This document shows, one piece after another, positions 47,862 through 59,530 of a DNA stretch of 64,000 bases. Within the stretch, counting starts at the first letter, position 1, and every line of letters begins with the position of its first letter. The stretch comes from Lindgomyces ingoldianus (taxonomy: Eukaryota > Ascomycota > Dothideomycetes > Pleosporales > Lindgomycetaceae), in NCBI RefSeq assembly GCF_010093535.1, contig NW_022985168.1, positions 913,579-977,578 of the forward strand, given 5' to 3'. Made by a program: the position numbers and the translations under genes. The notes beneath the pieces were generated by a model. The model ran no database searches, was not told where the DNA came from, and worked only from the letters and a program-made list of their open reading frames with translations.

Positions 47862-50800
47862 TTACCCCCTTCTAAGGCAGTCTTGTCCTTAAGACTAGGT
47901 AGTTTAGCGCCTTTACATTAGTCTTTAAACTAGTTAAGACCTTAGCGCAGGTTAATTATTAACCTTTATAAGTTTTATATTCTTGCCTTTTTTATATGCT
48001 TGCAACTAGGCGTCTAGTTGCGCTAGCAGACTAGGCTTAGTAGGATATGCTTAGTAGAAGTCCTTTACCTTATATAGAGCTCTAAGGAATCTGTTAGCAT
48101 TATACTAGGTAGGGTTAGGATTATAGCCTACCTATAAGGCTTAGTATTAGAGACGCCTGCAGTAGACGCAACTATCTAGAATGTTCTAAACCTGCTACTT
48201 AGGGTGACTATTAACCTTAATTAGCTTCTCTAGGGGCTTAACCTAACCTAGCAGCATTGTAGGTGCTGCCTGCTGTAGGCAGTCTACATGGAAGACATTA
48301 TGCATTCTTATGTATAGAGGGAGCTTAAGCTAGTATAAATAACCTCTTATGCCTATAATTAGATAGAGCCTATACATCTGCTAGTTAAGCTTCTAGCTAG
48401 GGCGCCCTATAGTAAAGCCCTTAAAGGTTATGTATACCTTATTACTTACTATAAAGTTAGGCTTATACTACTTTTTGTTTACCTAAGCTGCTTACTGCTT
48501 TTAGGCTTAAGTAATGCCCTTTCTTATAATCTTAATTACTTATTATATAGTGTTATAGTAGAGCTTAGCATAGCTTTAAGCCTTCTTACATAAAATCTGC
48601 TCTAGCGCAGTTAGTAAGCGTCTTATACGTGCCTTCTAGTTCTAGTAGTGTGTTAGATAATAGCTAAACTTAATTTTAAACAGTAATAACCTTATTGTCT
48701 TATGCAGTAGAAATGCTTAAGCCTAGTCTATATAGGGCAGCAGGTCTAACTAGTTGTCTTAGAAGTAATTAACAAATAGACATAGTTGCTAGTTAATATA
48801 CTAATTTAGCACCTTTATGTTGCTATTAGTCTAAGAATAGTAGAGTGTAAAAAGCTTTTATTTAACACTAGTAAAGCAGTAAAGCTTGTCTATAAATGCA
48901 GAGATAAACTATAGTCTATAGTTAAAGACAATTAATTAAGGGGGTCTATAGACGCGCTAGATATGGCAATAGTATAGGTCTGCAGCCCCTACAGCAGTAA
49001 TAGTCTTATAGCATAGTAGTAAGAAGCAGCGCTTACTTAGACAGTCTACTATAATAAACATGTTATTATAGCTAGCTTAATTAAGTAGGAATAACTTAAA
49101 ATTTATAAAAATGTTTTACTATGCTTACTTAAGTATTAGTAGTAGCTTAAAAAGCCCTAAGGTCTTATCTTAAAAGATATAGCTCTACTAATAAGCTTTA
49201 TAGGCGCTAATGTAGGTCTTAATGTCCTAGCTTATGCTTAGCTAGTAGTACTACTTGCGCAGCAGCTTAGTTGTTTTCCTAGTTCTAGAATGTGCAGTAA
49301 GTTACGTTATATAAATAGTGTAGATAAGGTAGGTCCTTAGAAACTAGACAGCTAGAACTATAAGCTTTCCTTTTTTTAGTAGTAGGCCTTTAGCGTTAAT
49401 CTTTTATTATAAGCTAAAATCCTGCGCTTTATTACAGCAGTATTATAAGCTTTTATAATTCTAATTAGTATCTAGAATCTAATTAATAAGCTTATATAGT
49501 TAATCTATTAGCAGTAGCTCTATAAGCTTCTTATTTAGTAGAAGGGTGCTCTGCAAGGCAGCGCGTAATTAAGTAATAAGACTAACACTAATCTACTTTT
49601 AGCTTAAAAAAAAGTGTGTATAAGTAGCTTTATTTTTTTCTTTCTATGTCTTAAGCTTTTTCTGCTTCCTTAACAGCGCGTCTGCAACAACATTAGCAGT
49701 GCCTAGGCAGTAGGTTAGTGTAAGGTTAAAGTCTACTATTAGTATAGCTTATTATATCTAGTAAAAGGTAAGCTTATGCTTAACAGTAAAGTACTTAAAA
49801 GCTTAGTAGTTAGTAATTACTATAAATAGCTTATCTTATTATAGGCTTATTAGCTACACTTACTACTCTTATAAGCCTTAGATAACTATAAGCATCTTTT
49901 TATTATATATGTTATAGTTTATTTATAGCAGGCTTATAGTCTTAGAGTAGAACGCTATAGAGCGCTAGATGCTATTGTCCTGCAGCTGTAATAGTACTTC
50001 TATAACAACTTTATTGCTTATGTTAGTCTTTATACACATCTTATAATTTAGTAAGTAGTGTGTAAGGATATTATTTAATAGCATAAAGTCTTTAGCGCGC
50101 TTAAACACAGCTAACTTATACTCTTCTAAAGGATGCTAGGCGCCACGCTTAAGCAGCTTTGTAAGTGGCTATATAATGCAACTATAGTCCTTAAGAAAGG
50201 CGCAGTAGAAGTTGCAGAACTCTAGGAACAACTGTAGGCTTTTAATTAAGGTTAGTATAGGCTAGTCTTAGACAGCAGCTACCTTAGTAGAGTCCTTACA
50301 GATTCTGTCTATACTAATAATAAAACTTAAGAATTTTGTTTTAGTAACTATAAATTTACTTTTTTTAAAGTTAATCTATAAGCTAGCGTCTTACAGACAA
50401 CATAAAACTTTAGTAATATATGCCTTATGCTATAAGAGGTTGTCTAAGTAGATTAGAATATTATTAAAGTAGGCTATATAAAAGTTATTAAGTAGGCTAT
50501 ATAAAACCTAATTAATATATTACTAGAAAGTTATAAAGCTGTTATAAAGTCTAAAAGGTAGCACATAATACTTATAGTTACTATAGCGTGTTTAGAAAGT
50601 AGTTAAGTCCTTAACCTTTTTAGTAAGCTAAATGTAATAGAATACTTATTATATGTTAAGCTTAGTAAAGACCTTAGCTATAGCTAGCTATGTAAGCGTC
50701 TTCTAAATTAAAGGTATTAAGTAAGTGTCTTTTTTTATAATTATATTAAGCTTATAATAGTTTACATAGAACCTCTACCCTTTTCCTAGCTTCTTAGTAA

Positions 50801-53800
50801 ACAAGACTAGAGAAGCGTAGCTAGCATTGCTGTGTGTAATAAATCTGCGTTACAGGTAGTTGTCTAGATAGTCCTTGACTAGCCTAAGCTGCTCTAGAGA
50901 CATGCTGTATAGTAGGCTACTTAATAAGGTGTTCTCTACTATTAGCTTAATATTATAGTTAACACTAGGTTAGTGCAGCAGCAGTTTATCTAAGTCTCTT
51001 TTTAAGAAGTAGGCTAGCATAGCTCTAGCGTACACAGAGGATAGTAACTTCTTAAGTATTAGCTGTTAGAGCTTATTCTTAGAATTAACTATTATAGGTG
51101 CTTAACAGTCTTTAATTAGTTAATTAACCTTATAGACGCTAATATGTCTAATTACAACATCTCTGCGCCTTATGTGTAGTATAAACACAGCAGTGTTAAT
51201 CACGTTTACCTCTAGCCCTGCCTTAGCAAGTGCTTTTCTAGAGATAGCTAGTTAACATTAGCGCGCTTAATTAGCGCTAAGAGGTATTAGTTAAAAATTA
51301 AGTTACTTTTTTATTTTTTTTAAGTTCTACTACTAATTATGCTTTTAAGTTAATTAAAGTTAGTATTAATTAATTTTTAATATTTTTATAAACTTATCTT
51401 ATTAGTTAGTGTCTGCTTAATAAGATTAGTTAATTTATAAAGACGTGCTACACATAAAGATAATAATATTACACTTATAGTCCTATGTTTAATTATTATC
51501 TAGCTACTAAATTAATTATTCTTTATAGTTAATCTAAACACTAGCCTTTTTAAAAACCTTACAGCCTATAATTAAGTTATAACAGCCTGTGTTATAAAAA
51601 ATAAAAAGTGTAGGCAGCTAGTAGCTGTTAATTACTAGATTTATGTAAAAGTACTTGTCTACTTGTCTATTTAGTTAATTATTATATCCTGTAATAAGAA
51701 TAGACTTAATGCTAAGCATTTTAGGCTATAGGTGCTTCTAGATTATCTGCAGGTGTTATAGGTAGATTAGATTATAGCTGCTAGCCCTTATATTAATAAG
51801 ACTATTTAAGCGTACAGTAATTCCTCTAGCAGAGACGCAGCAAGGCAGCATAAAAAGCTTACTACTAAATAGCAGCTTACGCAGCTTCTATGCTAGCGCT
51901 TTATTTATTAACTCTAAAGAGAAAACTTTTTTTAGAGTAAGTCTTTCTTTAATTTACTGTCCTTACTAGAGCTTATAGTGTTTAGCTTCTGCGCTGCTTC
52001 TATAGCTTTGCTTTTAGCGTAGGCATAAGAGCAGTTGCAACTTATATGTTCTAGCTAATAGCATAAGTAGTAAGTTATAGCATCTTTTATTAAAGCTGCC
52101 TACACTTAGGGTGTTGCTAGAGTTATTAGAGCAGTAGTAGTAGCAGCAGGTTAAAGAATATTCTAACGTGTAAGCTTCTCTTAACCTCTCTGCGCGTGTT
52201 ACGCGCTTAACTCTGCAGTAGACCTCTATAGTAAAAAGGATATCTAGTAGGCTTACTTTATGTAATTAAAGAAGCTAACTATTAAGTTATTATAGTAAGT
52301 CTTTATGTGTACTTAAAGCTAACTTAATAAGGCGTTATAGATCTTATTCTTCTACTGCTTAAGCAGCAGCTTAGCTTTATTTATAAGGTATATAAACTAG
52401 GCTTTAAAGTTTTTAAAATCCTAAAATAGCTTTATCTTAAGCTAGTAAAGCTTAGTCTTAGCTTTTATTTACTAGTTAGTATTTTTAAAGTTTTTTTCTA
52501 AAAAGCTTATAATATTTTTAGTTATTACTAGCTTACTTTACTACTTTTAGGCTTTAAAGTAGAAAACTAGTTAACTTAGTGCTTAACTACTTACTTTACT
52601 TTTAGTATAGTGTACTTAAGTGTTTTTCTCTTTTATAAGGTTACTATCTGCAGGTATAAAGTAGTCTATGTTATAAAGTAGCTTACTTATTAAGAGGTCT
52701 TTCTAGTAGTTAAATTTAACATTATTTTTACTTATAAACCTAGGCAGATCCTCTGCTTTAGCTAACAGTTTTAGCCTAGCTCCCTAGCTTATAGTACTAA
52801 TATAAGAAAAGTTAGGTGTCTTTAGCATAGCTAGGTTAAATTATAGTTGTTTTTTTAGTGTAGTTAGTATAGGTGTGCCTCTTAGCGCTTAATAAGCTTT
52901 ATTTAAGAGGAATAATTAGTTACACGCTAGCATAGTAGTAGCCTTAAGTTTTTTAACTTTATTTTTATAATTAGCTAGGTGTTTAAGGGTTTTATTTAGT
53001 AAGCTTTAAAGCTTTTATAGCTTTTTACTAACCTTTGCTTACTTAGCTTTTGCTACATTAACTGCTTTAGTAAAAGTATTAGTATAGTTTTAATAAGCTT
53101 ACACTTTTAATAACTGCTATAGTAGCTTGTTTACTATAACTGTGTAATCTACAGCTATAAGGTTTAGTAAGTCTAAGTAAAGGCTAATTAAATTATAATT
53201 AGTAGTACTTTAGGTAATAGCCTTTGTCTAAAATAATAGTGCTTTCTTAGCCTACTAAGCGCGCGCGTGTGTAGTTTTAATAGCGTAGTCCTTTTTAAAC
53301 ACATTGTTAGTGTAGAACTAGGCCTAGCATAGCAGCGTTCTTAGTTTAGGCGTATAGGCGTTGCTAGTAGGCTAGGTAGTAGAATTAACACGCATTTTAA
53401 TTCTTAACAGCTTTTCTATTTTAGTGCTCTTAGCTCTTTCTCTCTACTCTAGGGTCTAGCAGTCTGTAGAGGTATAGTGTAGTGTGAGCCCTAGGTCTAG
53501 TGACGGTGGGGCTAATAGTTAATTAGTGGTGGGTTTGTACGTAGGTTTGTACAGAGCCTGCGGCTCTCTTCGCGTTGTTGCGGTGGTAGTCAGTACAGTA
53601 GGCCCCCCCCTATAGTTAATTTAAACTAGAGCAGCAGCACTCCTAGCTTAAGGCTTCTTAATAAGGTATAATAATCTAATTATTACTTAGTGTTACTTTT
53701 ACAGTTACCTAGCCTAACTAGGGCTTTAAGGCAGATAGCTATTATTAACAAACTAAGGCTTAGCCTAGTTATACTAGCAGATTTATCTAAGTAAGGGTTA

Positions 53801-53890
53801 GTTAGTAGATTAAGCTCTTAGAGCTAACTGCATAGTAGACCTAGATATTATGTTACTATTCTTTAGCTAAATAAGATAATTTTAGTGTAA
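47862..53890 (-). pseudogene. Degenerate gag-pol of the 6.6-kb chromovirus
   Basis: Minus-strand polyprotein remnant. The recognisable parts are the mutated YxDD box (about 50475-50449) and the C-terminal chromodomain (about 48200-48030), which is unusually readable and only about 170 bp from the LTR. The 5' leader (53400-53630) is GC-richer, with a C run at 53604-53611. A Gag-Pol of roughly 1500-1900 residues would be typical; here stops interrupt every frame. Confidence 0.85.
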
Positions 53891-54165
53891 TGTAATAATA
53901 AGCACTATCTCTACTACTATATAAAGCTAGAGAAGTAAGGCAGAGTAGGTTAGCTTTATTTTAGCTACACTAAAATAGAAAGAAGAAAGGGAGCTTTAAG
54001 GGCAGCTCTGCAGAAGAAGTGCTTACAGCGCTAAGGCGCTAGTAAGGACGCTAGCGCTAAGTAAACTAATAGCGTTGCGCTAGTTGCACCCCCTATATCC
54101 TAATTAGCTGCACGGGCAGCTTGTCATGTGAAGCGCGACAGAGCTCTCTGCGTAGGACCGTCACA
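53891..54165 (-). repeat. 5' LTR of the 6.6-kb chromovirus
   Basis: 275 bp, TGTAATAATAAGC to GACCGTCACA, followed by AGCTA. Equal length to its partner, so there have been no net indels since insertion. Confidence 0.92.
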
Positions 54166-54429
54166 AGCTATATACATCTTATAGTTTCTCTAGTTGTTAG
54201 CATATAGTTAGAACTACACTGCAAAGTGTCTATCTAGGTAGAGTCTTATCTACTAGATTATTTCTTTGTCTGTTTAGAATGCTCCTTAGTTGTATGCTAT
54301 GTAGAGGTAGCAATAGATAAAAATAGTTTAAGGTTTCTAGCAACTTTACTAAATAGTTTAAGTAGCGTAAGCTTTAAAAGCTTTTTAGCTATAATATTAT
54401 TTCTTTTTTAAAGCTAACTATAGAGATTA

Positions 54430-54984
54430 GTGTAAGGCCGAGATAGCGCTTACGTGCAACGGGTATATATACTATTCTGTACTTAAAAATTAACTATTAG
54501 TTAATTATTTACACCTTTTTAGTTATATTAGCACAGTGGTATAAAGCTCTGTTCTTACATAATAATTAACTAATAGTAGGGTATAGTTAGTGTTTAACCT
54601 CTACCTTAGTTAGCTTTAAGCTAGTTTTTAGACTAAAACATAAGGTAGCCTCTTCTAGCGCTACGTTGTTGCTGCTAGAAGGTCTAGTGTATATAGCTTA
54701 GCTAGCGTAGGCTACTAAGCGTTGTTATTTATCCTGCGCCTCTAGGCCGCAGGTAGTCAGCCTCTAGCTAGTAACTAAGTCATGCGCAAGGCGTCTCTAA
54801 GCTGCGGGTAGGTCATGTGACGCCTAGGACATGCGTCTGCTAAGAAGGGGGATAATGTAAGGCTAAGATAGCGCTTACGTGCGACAGGTATATATACTAT
54901 TCTGCACCTAAAAATTAACTGTTAGTTAATTATTCACACCTTTTTAGTTGTATTAGCGCAGTGGTACAGAGCTCTGTTCTTACA
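54430..54984 (+). mobile_element. TRIM: miniature LTR retrotransposon, 555 bp
   Basis: Terminal direct repeats 54430-54559 (130 bp) and 54856-54984 (129 bp), TGTAAGGC to GTTCTTACA. A 296-bp internal region without coding capacity ends in the polypurine tract AAGAAGGGGGATAA right before the second LTR. ATTAG duplicates lie at 54425-54429 and 54985-54989. The LTRs are the inverse of those at 17415-17700. It must be mobilised in trans by an unknown partner. It sits in the 5' untranslated part of the older Gypsy. Confidence 0.9.
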
Positions 54985-55139
54985 ATTAGCAATCTCTAGC
55001 TTTATAATGTTAATTTAGCTTACAAGTTCTGCCTTGTTTTACGTAGAGGGCTAGGTACTTTCTAATAGTGCTAACTTAACTATTAAGGCATTAATTAGAG
55101 GAATTAAAGAGTTTACACTTTCTAGGTAGTAGTAATTAA

Positions 55140-55929
55140 TGTTACAATTTCTACTTACTAGCGCGTCTTATAAGAGACGCGTGGTTTAGTACGCAGGCCT
55201 TGTAAGAGGTTTTAGGTATTAGTGTAAGGTCGGATGTCCTAGAACAGGCTAGTATGGCCTCACTTAACCTGTTTGGGGGTCACATGACCTGTGCTTCGTA
55301 TTTAAGCATGAATCCTGACAAGCGAGGCTTGGCAGCGATTCGTCTCTCTTACAATACACTTCTATCTTTCTCCGAAACCTTGCTCTCAATGCTATCTGTG
55401 CTATCTACTATCCCATCTTTACAATTAGAGGAAAGAGTAGAAAGGTACGCGGGTGTACAGTCTAAGCAGCTGGCTACAAAAGGGTCTAGAGGTGTTAGCC
55501 TGTCATGGTTTGCCCTAGTCTGCTGTATAAGAAGCAAGGGAAACAATCTTAATAAGATAACAATTAGAGTATATATCTAGTGCAAGATATATAATAGTAT
55601 AGTGTCTTTAAAAACTACTAATACTACTTAGTCTATGTAAGGATAAGACTAAACATTAACTATAACCTCTAAATCATAGTTAAGATCAAGACTATATACA
55701 TAGGGTTGCGCGTCGTGCGCGTCGTGCTTGCTATGCGCGCATTCAAAGAAGGGAACATTCCCCTAGGATTGTAGCCAAGGGTATTCCTTCTTCCTCTGCT
55801 TTTAGTCTGTGTCTATGCGTAACATCACGTGACTCTTCTTGCGCTGTTACAAAGAGGTTCCACCACTAATTGTCTTGCAATCCAGTGGCTGTCCGACACT
55901 CGCTTATAGTCTACTCAGGGACTGTAACA
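55140..55929 (-). repeat. 5' LTR of the older Gypsy (790 bp), little mutated
   Basis: TGTTACAATTT to GACTGTAACA. The core around 55560-55710 (ATATATCTAGTGCAAGATATATAA ... AAGACTATATACATAGGG) is shared with the LTRs at 9451 and 19017. The flanks differ. The 108-codon open frame at 55254-55580 lies inside the LTR, lacks any known motif and is probably chance. Tandem GTCGTGCGC words lie near 55700-55727. Confidence 0.7.
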
Positions 55930-56015
55930 TATATTAGTGTAGAAAAAGTAGTTTAGTAGGGTCTTAGTAAAAGTAAGCAACTTAGTTGTGAAAGCAACTT
56001 GCCTGTAGTGTACGT
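55930..56015. mobile_element. Right end of a fold-back/Fot1-type element
   Basis: ATTAGTGTAGAAAAAGTAGTTTAGTAGGGTCTTAGTAAAAG ... GTACGT aligns with the last 85 bp of the fold-back elements (for example 37696-37780) and is followed by TA. The rest of that element must lie beyond the LTR at 55140, which inserted into it or deleted it. Confidence 0.65.
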
Positions 56016-56350
56016 TACTCTTCTTAGCAATTAGTACTTCCCTTTGTACTGTTGTCTAAACCCTCTTCACCCTCTAATTCAGCCCTTCGCGCCTAACATA
56101 TCCTTATAGCAAGCATCTTAGTCTGCAGGACGTCACCGCCCGTAACACTTTAGCTATTACAGCAAGACTAGTTACAATTCCTACACTTATAAGGTAAAGA
56201 TAAATGATGCTAATAGTAAACCCTTTAAATAATATTATTTTATTCTATAAGGAAATATAACTTGTTGTAGTGTTACGCATCAGCGCTGCGCAGGCGGTTC
56301 GCGTTGGTGAGGTGGCCTACTTGCTTGAGTGGCCCACTCGCTTGTGAAGT
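56016..56350. other. Intergenic DNA; a third Fot1-type terminal repeat at its right end
   Basis: Mostly normal composition, no gene seen. 56283-56354 (CTTGAGTGGCCCACTCGCTTGTGAAGTACGT) resembles the right TIR of the Fot1/fold-back elements (GTGAGCAACTCGCCTGTGAAGTACGT). The matching left TIR was not found. Confidence 0.4.
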
Positions 56351-56582
56351 ACGTGTAATGAGGTAGGCGCCCTGCCGGCCAAGCTGATACTATACGACTT
56401 TCCCCACTGTACCAAAAGGTACGCACGAGAATACTTAAGCTAAGTATTCCCGCATAGTATAATATATATGTAGATAATGCTAGGGCTAGCACTAGCACTA
56501 GCGGTTGCCTCTAGTCTAGCCTAAACCTCTATAAGCGAGAGAAGGCCACGTGGTTGACCGTGCCTACCTTGTTACAGTACGT
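56351..56582. mobile_element. Possible 232-bp MITE downstream of the P450 gene
   Basis: The left end ACGTGTAATGAGGTAGGC and the inverse of the right end, ACGTACTGTAACAAGGTAGGC, are imperfect inverted repeats, and TA follows the right end. Inside is the palindrome GAATACTTA-AGC-TAAGTATTC near 56431-56451. No coding capacity. The TIR match needs a 3-bp gap, so this is tentative. Confidence 0.4.
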
Positions 56583-56794
56583 TATTCTATTTTGTACCAT
56601 CTGTTCGCTCCTAATTGCTGTGGAACTCTCATGTAACCCAACTGCCGGGGCTTACAAATGCGCTAGTACTATATACAAGGAATTATTCAATGAAATCTTA
56701 CTGTATATACCAAATAACATTGCTGTTTTCCAACTGAAATAAACCCCTGCAATATGAGCAAGTCTCAGAAATTTGTTTCTGAAATAGAAACTCG

Positions 56795-58490
56795 CTACTC
56801 TCGGACAGGAGTAAGCTTGCACTTTAAAGGGTGCTTCTGCCACAGCGTGTATACCTCTTGAGTGTCCCAGTCATTGGACTCTTCATTGAGCAAGAGGTCG
56901 AAGTGGAATATGATCTTCGCGAGGATGATGCGCATTTCGTGGTACGCAAGACTAACGGTGAAGTCAATTGCCAGATTCCCAGGTACTGTAGGCATTAGGA
57001 AGACTCACTTCTTTCCAAGACAGTTCCTAGGACCATAAGCGAAAGGTTGTAGAGCGTGTTTGTTGTCCGAATTGAATTTCCCATCGGCTTCAGAGGTCCA
57101 ACGCTCGGGAATGAAAGAATTGGGCTCTGCGAAGTTCTTCTCGGAACGGTACATGGCGAGCTGTTGGACCTGGACGGTGGTCTATATGAGGGATTAGCAC
57201 GATTATTAATGCTTGTCACTCAAGTCAAACATACTCCTCCAGGGATATAGTCTCCGCAGATCTGAACACCCTGCGGTGGAACAAGATGAGGCAGTCCAAT
57301 TGGGACTGGAGGATACATGCGAAGGCCTTCTTCGAGACAAGCATGCAGATACTTGAGACGCTGGAGTCCTTCAATGGTGATATCCTCGTCGCTCTGGAAC
57401 GCGCCTCGAATTTCCGCTGCCAGTTTCTTGAGGACCTCAGGGTGCTTCAGGAGGTAGTAAGTCAGACCGGAAAGTAGAGTAGCAGTGGTCTCGGTCCCAG
57501 CAATCATGAAAACAGTCGTGTTAGCGTACATCTCACCCTTGGACAGACCACGGCCTTCCTTTGCGTTTAGAACTAAGTTCCAGATATCGGGTTGATCGGA
57601 GCCACGAGCGATACGGCGGTCAACACGGTCAACGCAGTACTGGAAGTGGACAACGCGCTTCTTCTGGAAAGTATTCCCAGTGAGTTTCTTAGCGAGGGTA
57701 TACAGGCTTGGCCAGTAGCGGATGATGCCAGCCTTAGAACCTGTTCGGATCGACTTAAAGATATTGGTAACCCACGGAATGTATTCCTCGTTTGTCAACA
57801 GATACAAAGGCTCACCGAATGCAAGATCAGACATGATATCGAAGGTGGTGTAGTTGTACATACGCACCATATCGATGACATGGTTTTTATCTTTGTTATA
57901 GGATTCCTTGATCTTATGGACGAGCAAATCGGCGTACCTAGCGAAAAGTCCTTCCTGTTGCTTCAACGCCTTATCGGAGAAGGCGTTGGAAAAGATGCGG
58001 CGGGTGCGAGCGTGGTCGACATCGTTGGCTGAGATGATCGTGTGGACATCGTTGATAGCCGGAACGTACCAGCTGGGGTGCTTAATGGGCTTTGGCTGGC
58101 CGGGCTTCTGGTGGCCGTGAACATCTTTCCAGGCGCGGTGGTCGTTGAAGCTGAGTTCATTCGGTGAAACACGGACAACGTGGCCATATTTGTGATGCAG
58201 TTCTACCATTAAGTTATGGTATTGCCCTTTCCAGATACTGTAAACGGCAGGAATTTGCGTAATAGCATGGAGCTTTGGGCCGGGGAAATTTCGTAGAGGA
58301 TGGAAGTAGAGTCTGTAGATGGCAGTTCCGATGAAGCGAAGAGCAACCTATGCTTCGATGTTAGCAATGAGAGAGGGATTGATAACTAGGTCTAACTGAC
58401 AAATACCACCAGTCCCAAGACTGCCTTACTGAAAGTAAGAGTATGTATGATATGTGAAGGGAGAATGAGCGGAAGAGTTGACGAAGACAT
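56795..58490 (-). CDS. Cytochrome P450 monooxygenase (CYP65/Tri11-like), 4 exons
   Basis: A haem-thiolate monooxygenase, probably endoplasmic-reticulum-anchored and supplied by an NADPH-P450 reductase. Exons are 58490-58407, 58347-57235, 57181-57009 and 56951-56795. The introns (59, 53 and 57 bp) have GT-AG ends and CTAAC/CTAAT-like branch sites in the first two. The product is 508 residues, the usual family length. Visible features: hydrophobic anchor about 20-42, proline hinge FPGPK 49-53, I-helix AGTETT 311-316, K-helix ExxR 368-371, PERW 424-427, and haem loop FAYGPRNCLG with Cys453. The start at 58490 is chosen because it supplies the membrane anchor; the ATG at 58209 would lack it. The sequence resembles CYP65/Tri11-type enzymes (inference). 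Substrate is unknown. No pathway neighbour is in view. There are no stops or missing motifs, and GC is near 50 percent, in sharp contrast to both flanks. Confidence 0.93.
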
Positions 58491-59530
58491 GATGATCGAG
58501 CACTGCTAATGCCAATGTTGATCGTTTCCTTTCAGTCTCAAGATTCAGGAATAACAAAACGAGGAGGACAAGGATGGTTATAAACACTCTTGCCCTTCCA
58601 CGTCTTTCTCTATTCCAACTAGGACTTTGCTAATTACTGCTCAGAAAAGTAACGAGGCTCAATAATCCCCGGTGTTGCATCTAGGCTCGACCTCCCCATT
58701 TAGATGTCTTGAAACATGCTAGTCAGGTACACCTGTCTTTATCCCTCTTCTCATTGGATGAATAGTGTGCAATCTACAAGTCGTAGAAGCACGCACAGTC
58801 TCCACTGTGCAAACCCAATAGTCCTGCTCACTCTTACACTCACCCTTGTCATCTCTAAGTTCGGTGTTGGCTTGCAACTGGCGCCAGGCGTGCAGGTTAA
58901 GCGGGAACTACTAGACGCGCCCCAAACCCTTGGCCGCGAAGGATCATCGCAGTTTCATCTCCACCGTTGTCCACACCCTGAAAATAGAAGCCGGCTTATC
59001 TCAGCGTTGACAAGTGCACCCGCTTGACGGCCCAACTCACATCGGATTGGTGGGACGGTGCAGGGATAAGCTCTGTGGCGGAGCTTATCTTCAGCCTCAC
59101 CATGGAGAGGAGGCCAGGCTGACAGCAAGGCTGGTCAAAACTGCGAAATATTTGGAGACCGCAGAATATTTAATTCTCTTCCAAGGGATCGTGATCCAAC
59201 GCAGGTCATATCCTGGTAGGTGTTTCAGATCTTTCTTGATCTGATTTGATAAATCACACGAAAGATGCCATCCATCCCTGCACAAGGATTTAAAGCTCAC
59301 CTCAAATGTGTCGGGTACCTGCAATCTTCATATGGTGTATATATGTATCACTGTGCAGCGAGGCTTCGGCTGTGGCACTTACATATGTTACAGTCTTTGA
59401 TTTAGCGTATCTGTCGGGCCAGGTAATCGGTTATCTCAGGTGCTTAGCCGACTGTGCAGATGCCACGATCAGGCTTGACCTTAGCCGCTTGCGGCCATAT
59501 CAGACCAGAATGGACAAAGAATGACCAGCC
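58491..59530. promoter_or_regulatory. P450 upstream region, intergenic, no gene recognised
   Basis: About 1 kb of normal-composition DNA. Weak TATA-like sequence (TTTATAACC on the minus strand, about 58584-58576) lies near 90 bp upstream of the P450 start. Open frames of up to 103 codons here (58716-59027, 59014-59244, 59097-59324, 59306-59524) overlap one another on both strands, lack motifs and look like chance. A decayed neighbouring gene cannot be excluded. Confidence 0.5.
59065..59089. promoter_or_regulatory. Inverted pair of GATA-factor sites
   Basis: GATAAGCTC (59065-59073) and GAGCTTATC (59081-59089) are perfect inverse arms with a 7-bp spacer. Each holds GATAAG, the consensus of fungal GATA regulators such as AreA. 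An inverse CCAAT (ATTGG) is nearby at 59045. The pair is about 580 bp upstream of the P450 start. Binding is inferred only from the motif. Confidence 0.4.

Larger units (their letters stand above)
47587..54165 (-). mobile_element. Full-length chromovirus (Gypsy), 6.6 kb
   Basis: 275-bp LTRs at 47587-47861 and 53891-54165, with the 5-bp duplication AGCTA at 47582-47586 and 54166-54170. The minus-strand polypurine tract GAAGGGGG abuts the 3' LTR (plus strand 47862-47872). In coding order, Gag lies about 53400-52000. The RT palm reads AYFNNILIY at about 50475-50449 where AYxDDILIY is usual. RNase H and integrase follow. A chromodomain near 48200-48030 (LDSCVYCRRLQYQALQVGYN, then DFYQAYPTKPS) lies just before the 3' LTR. 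Stops throughout. Confidence 0.92.
45924..55929 (-). mobile_element. Gypsy retrotransposon, 5' part only, interrupted by two elements
   Basis: Minus-strand Gypsy of the same family as 9451-19617: both share the Gag-end stretch NYRKV-x-YF...KCLD (47050-47005 here, near 15370 there) and GTAGTAATTA next to the LTR. Its 5' LTR is 55140-55929. Internal parts remaining are 54171-55139 and 45924-47586. Most of pol and the 3' LTR are missing left of the Fot1 end at 45921. Nested inside are the chromovirus 47587-54165 and the TRIM 54430-54984. Confidence 0.7.

Noticed and set aside
55254..55580. 108-codon open frame inside an LTR
   Set aside because: It lies wholly within the 790-bp LTR, downstream of LTR promoter-like sequence. 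No homologous frame is kept in the related LTRs at 9451 and 19017, and there is no domain or clear signal peptide.
57592..58032. 146-codon plus-strand frame opposite the P450
   Set aside because: Pure antisense shadow of P450 exon 2; the minus strand carries all the conserved motifs.
58716..59524. Possible second gene upstream of the P450
   Set aside because: Four short frames overlap on both strands with no motif, no splice pattern and no shared codon bias. Treated as intergenic.
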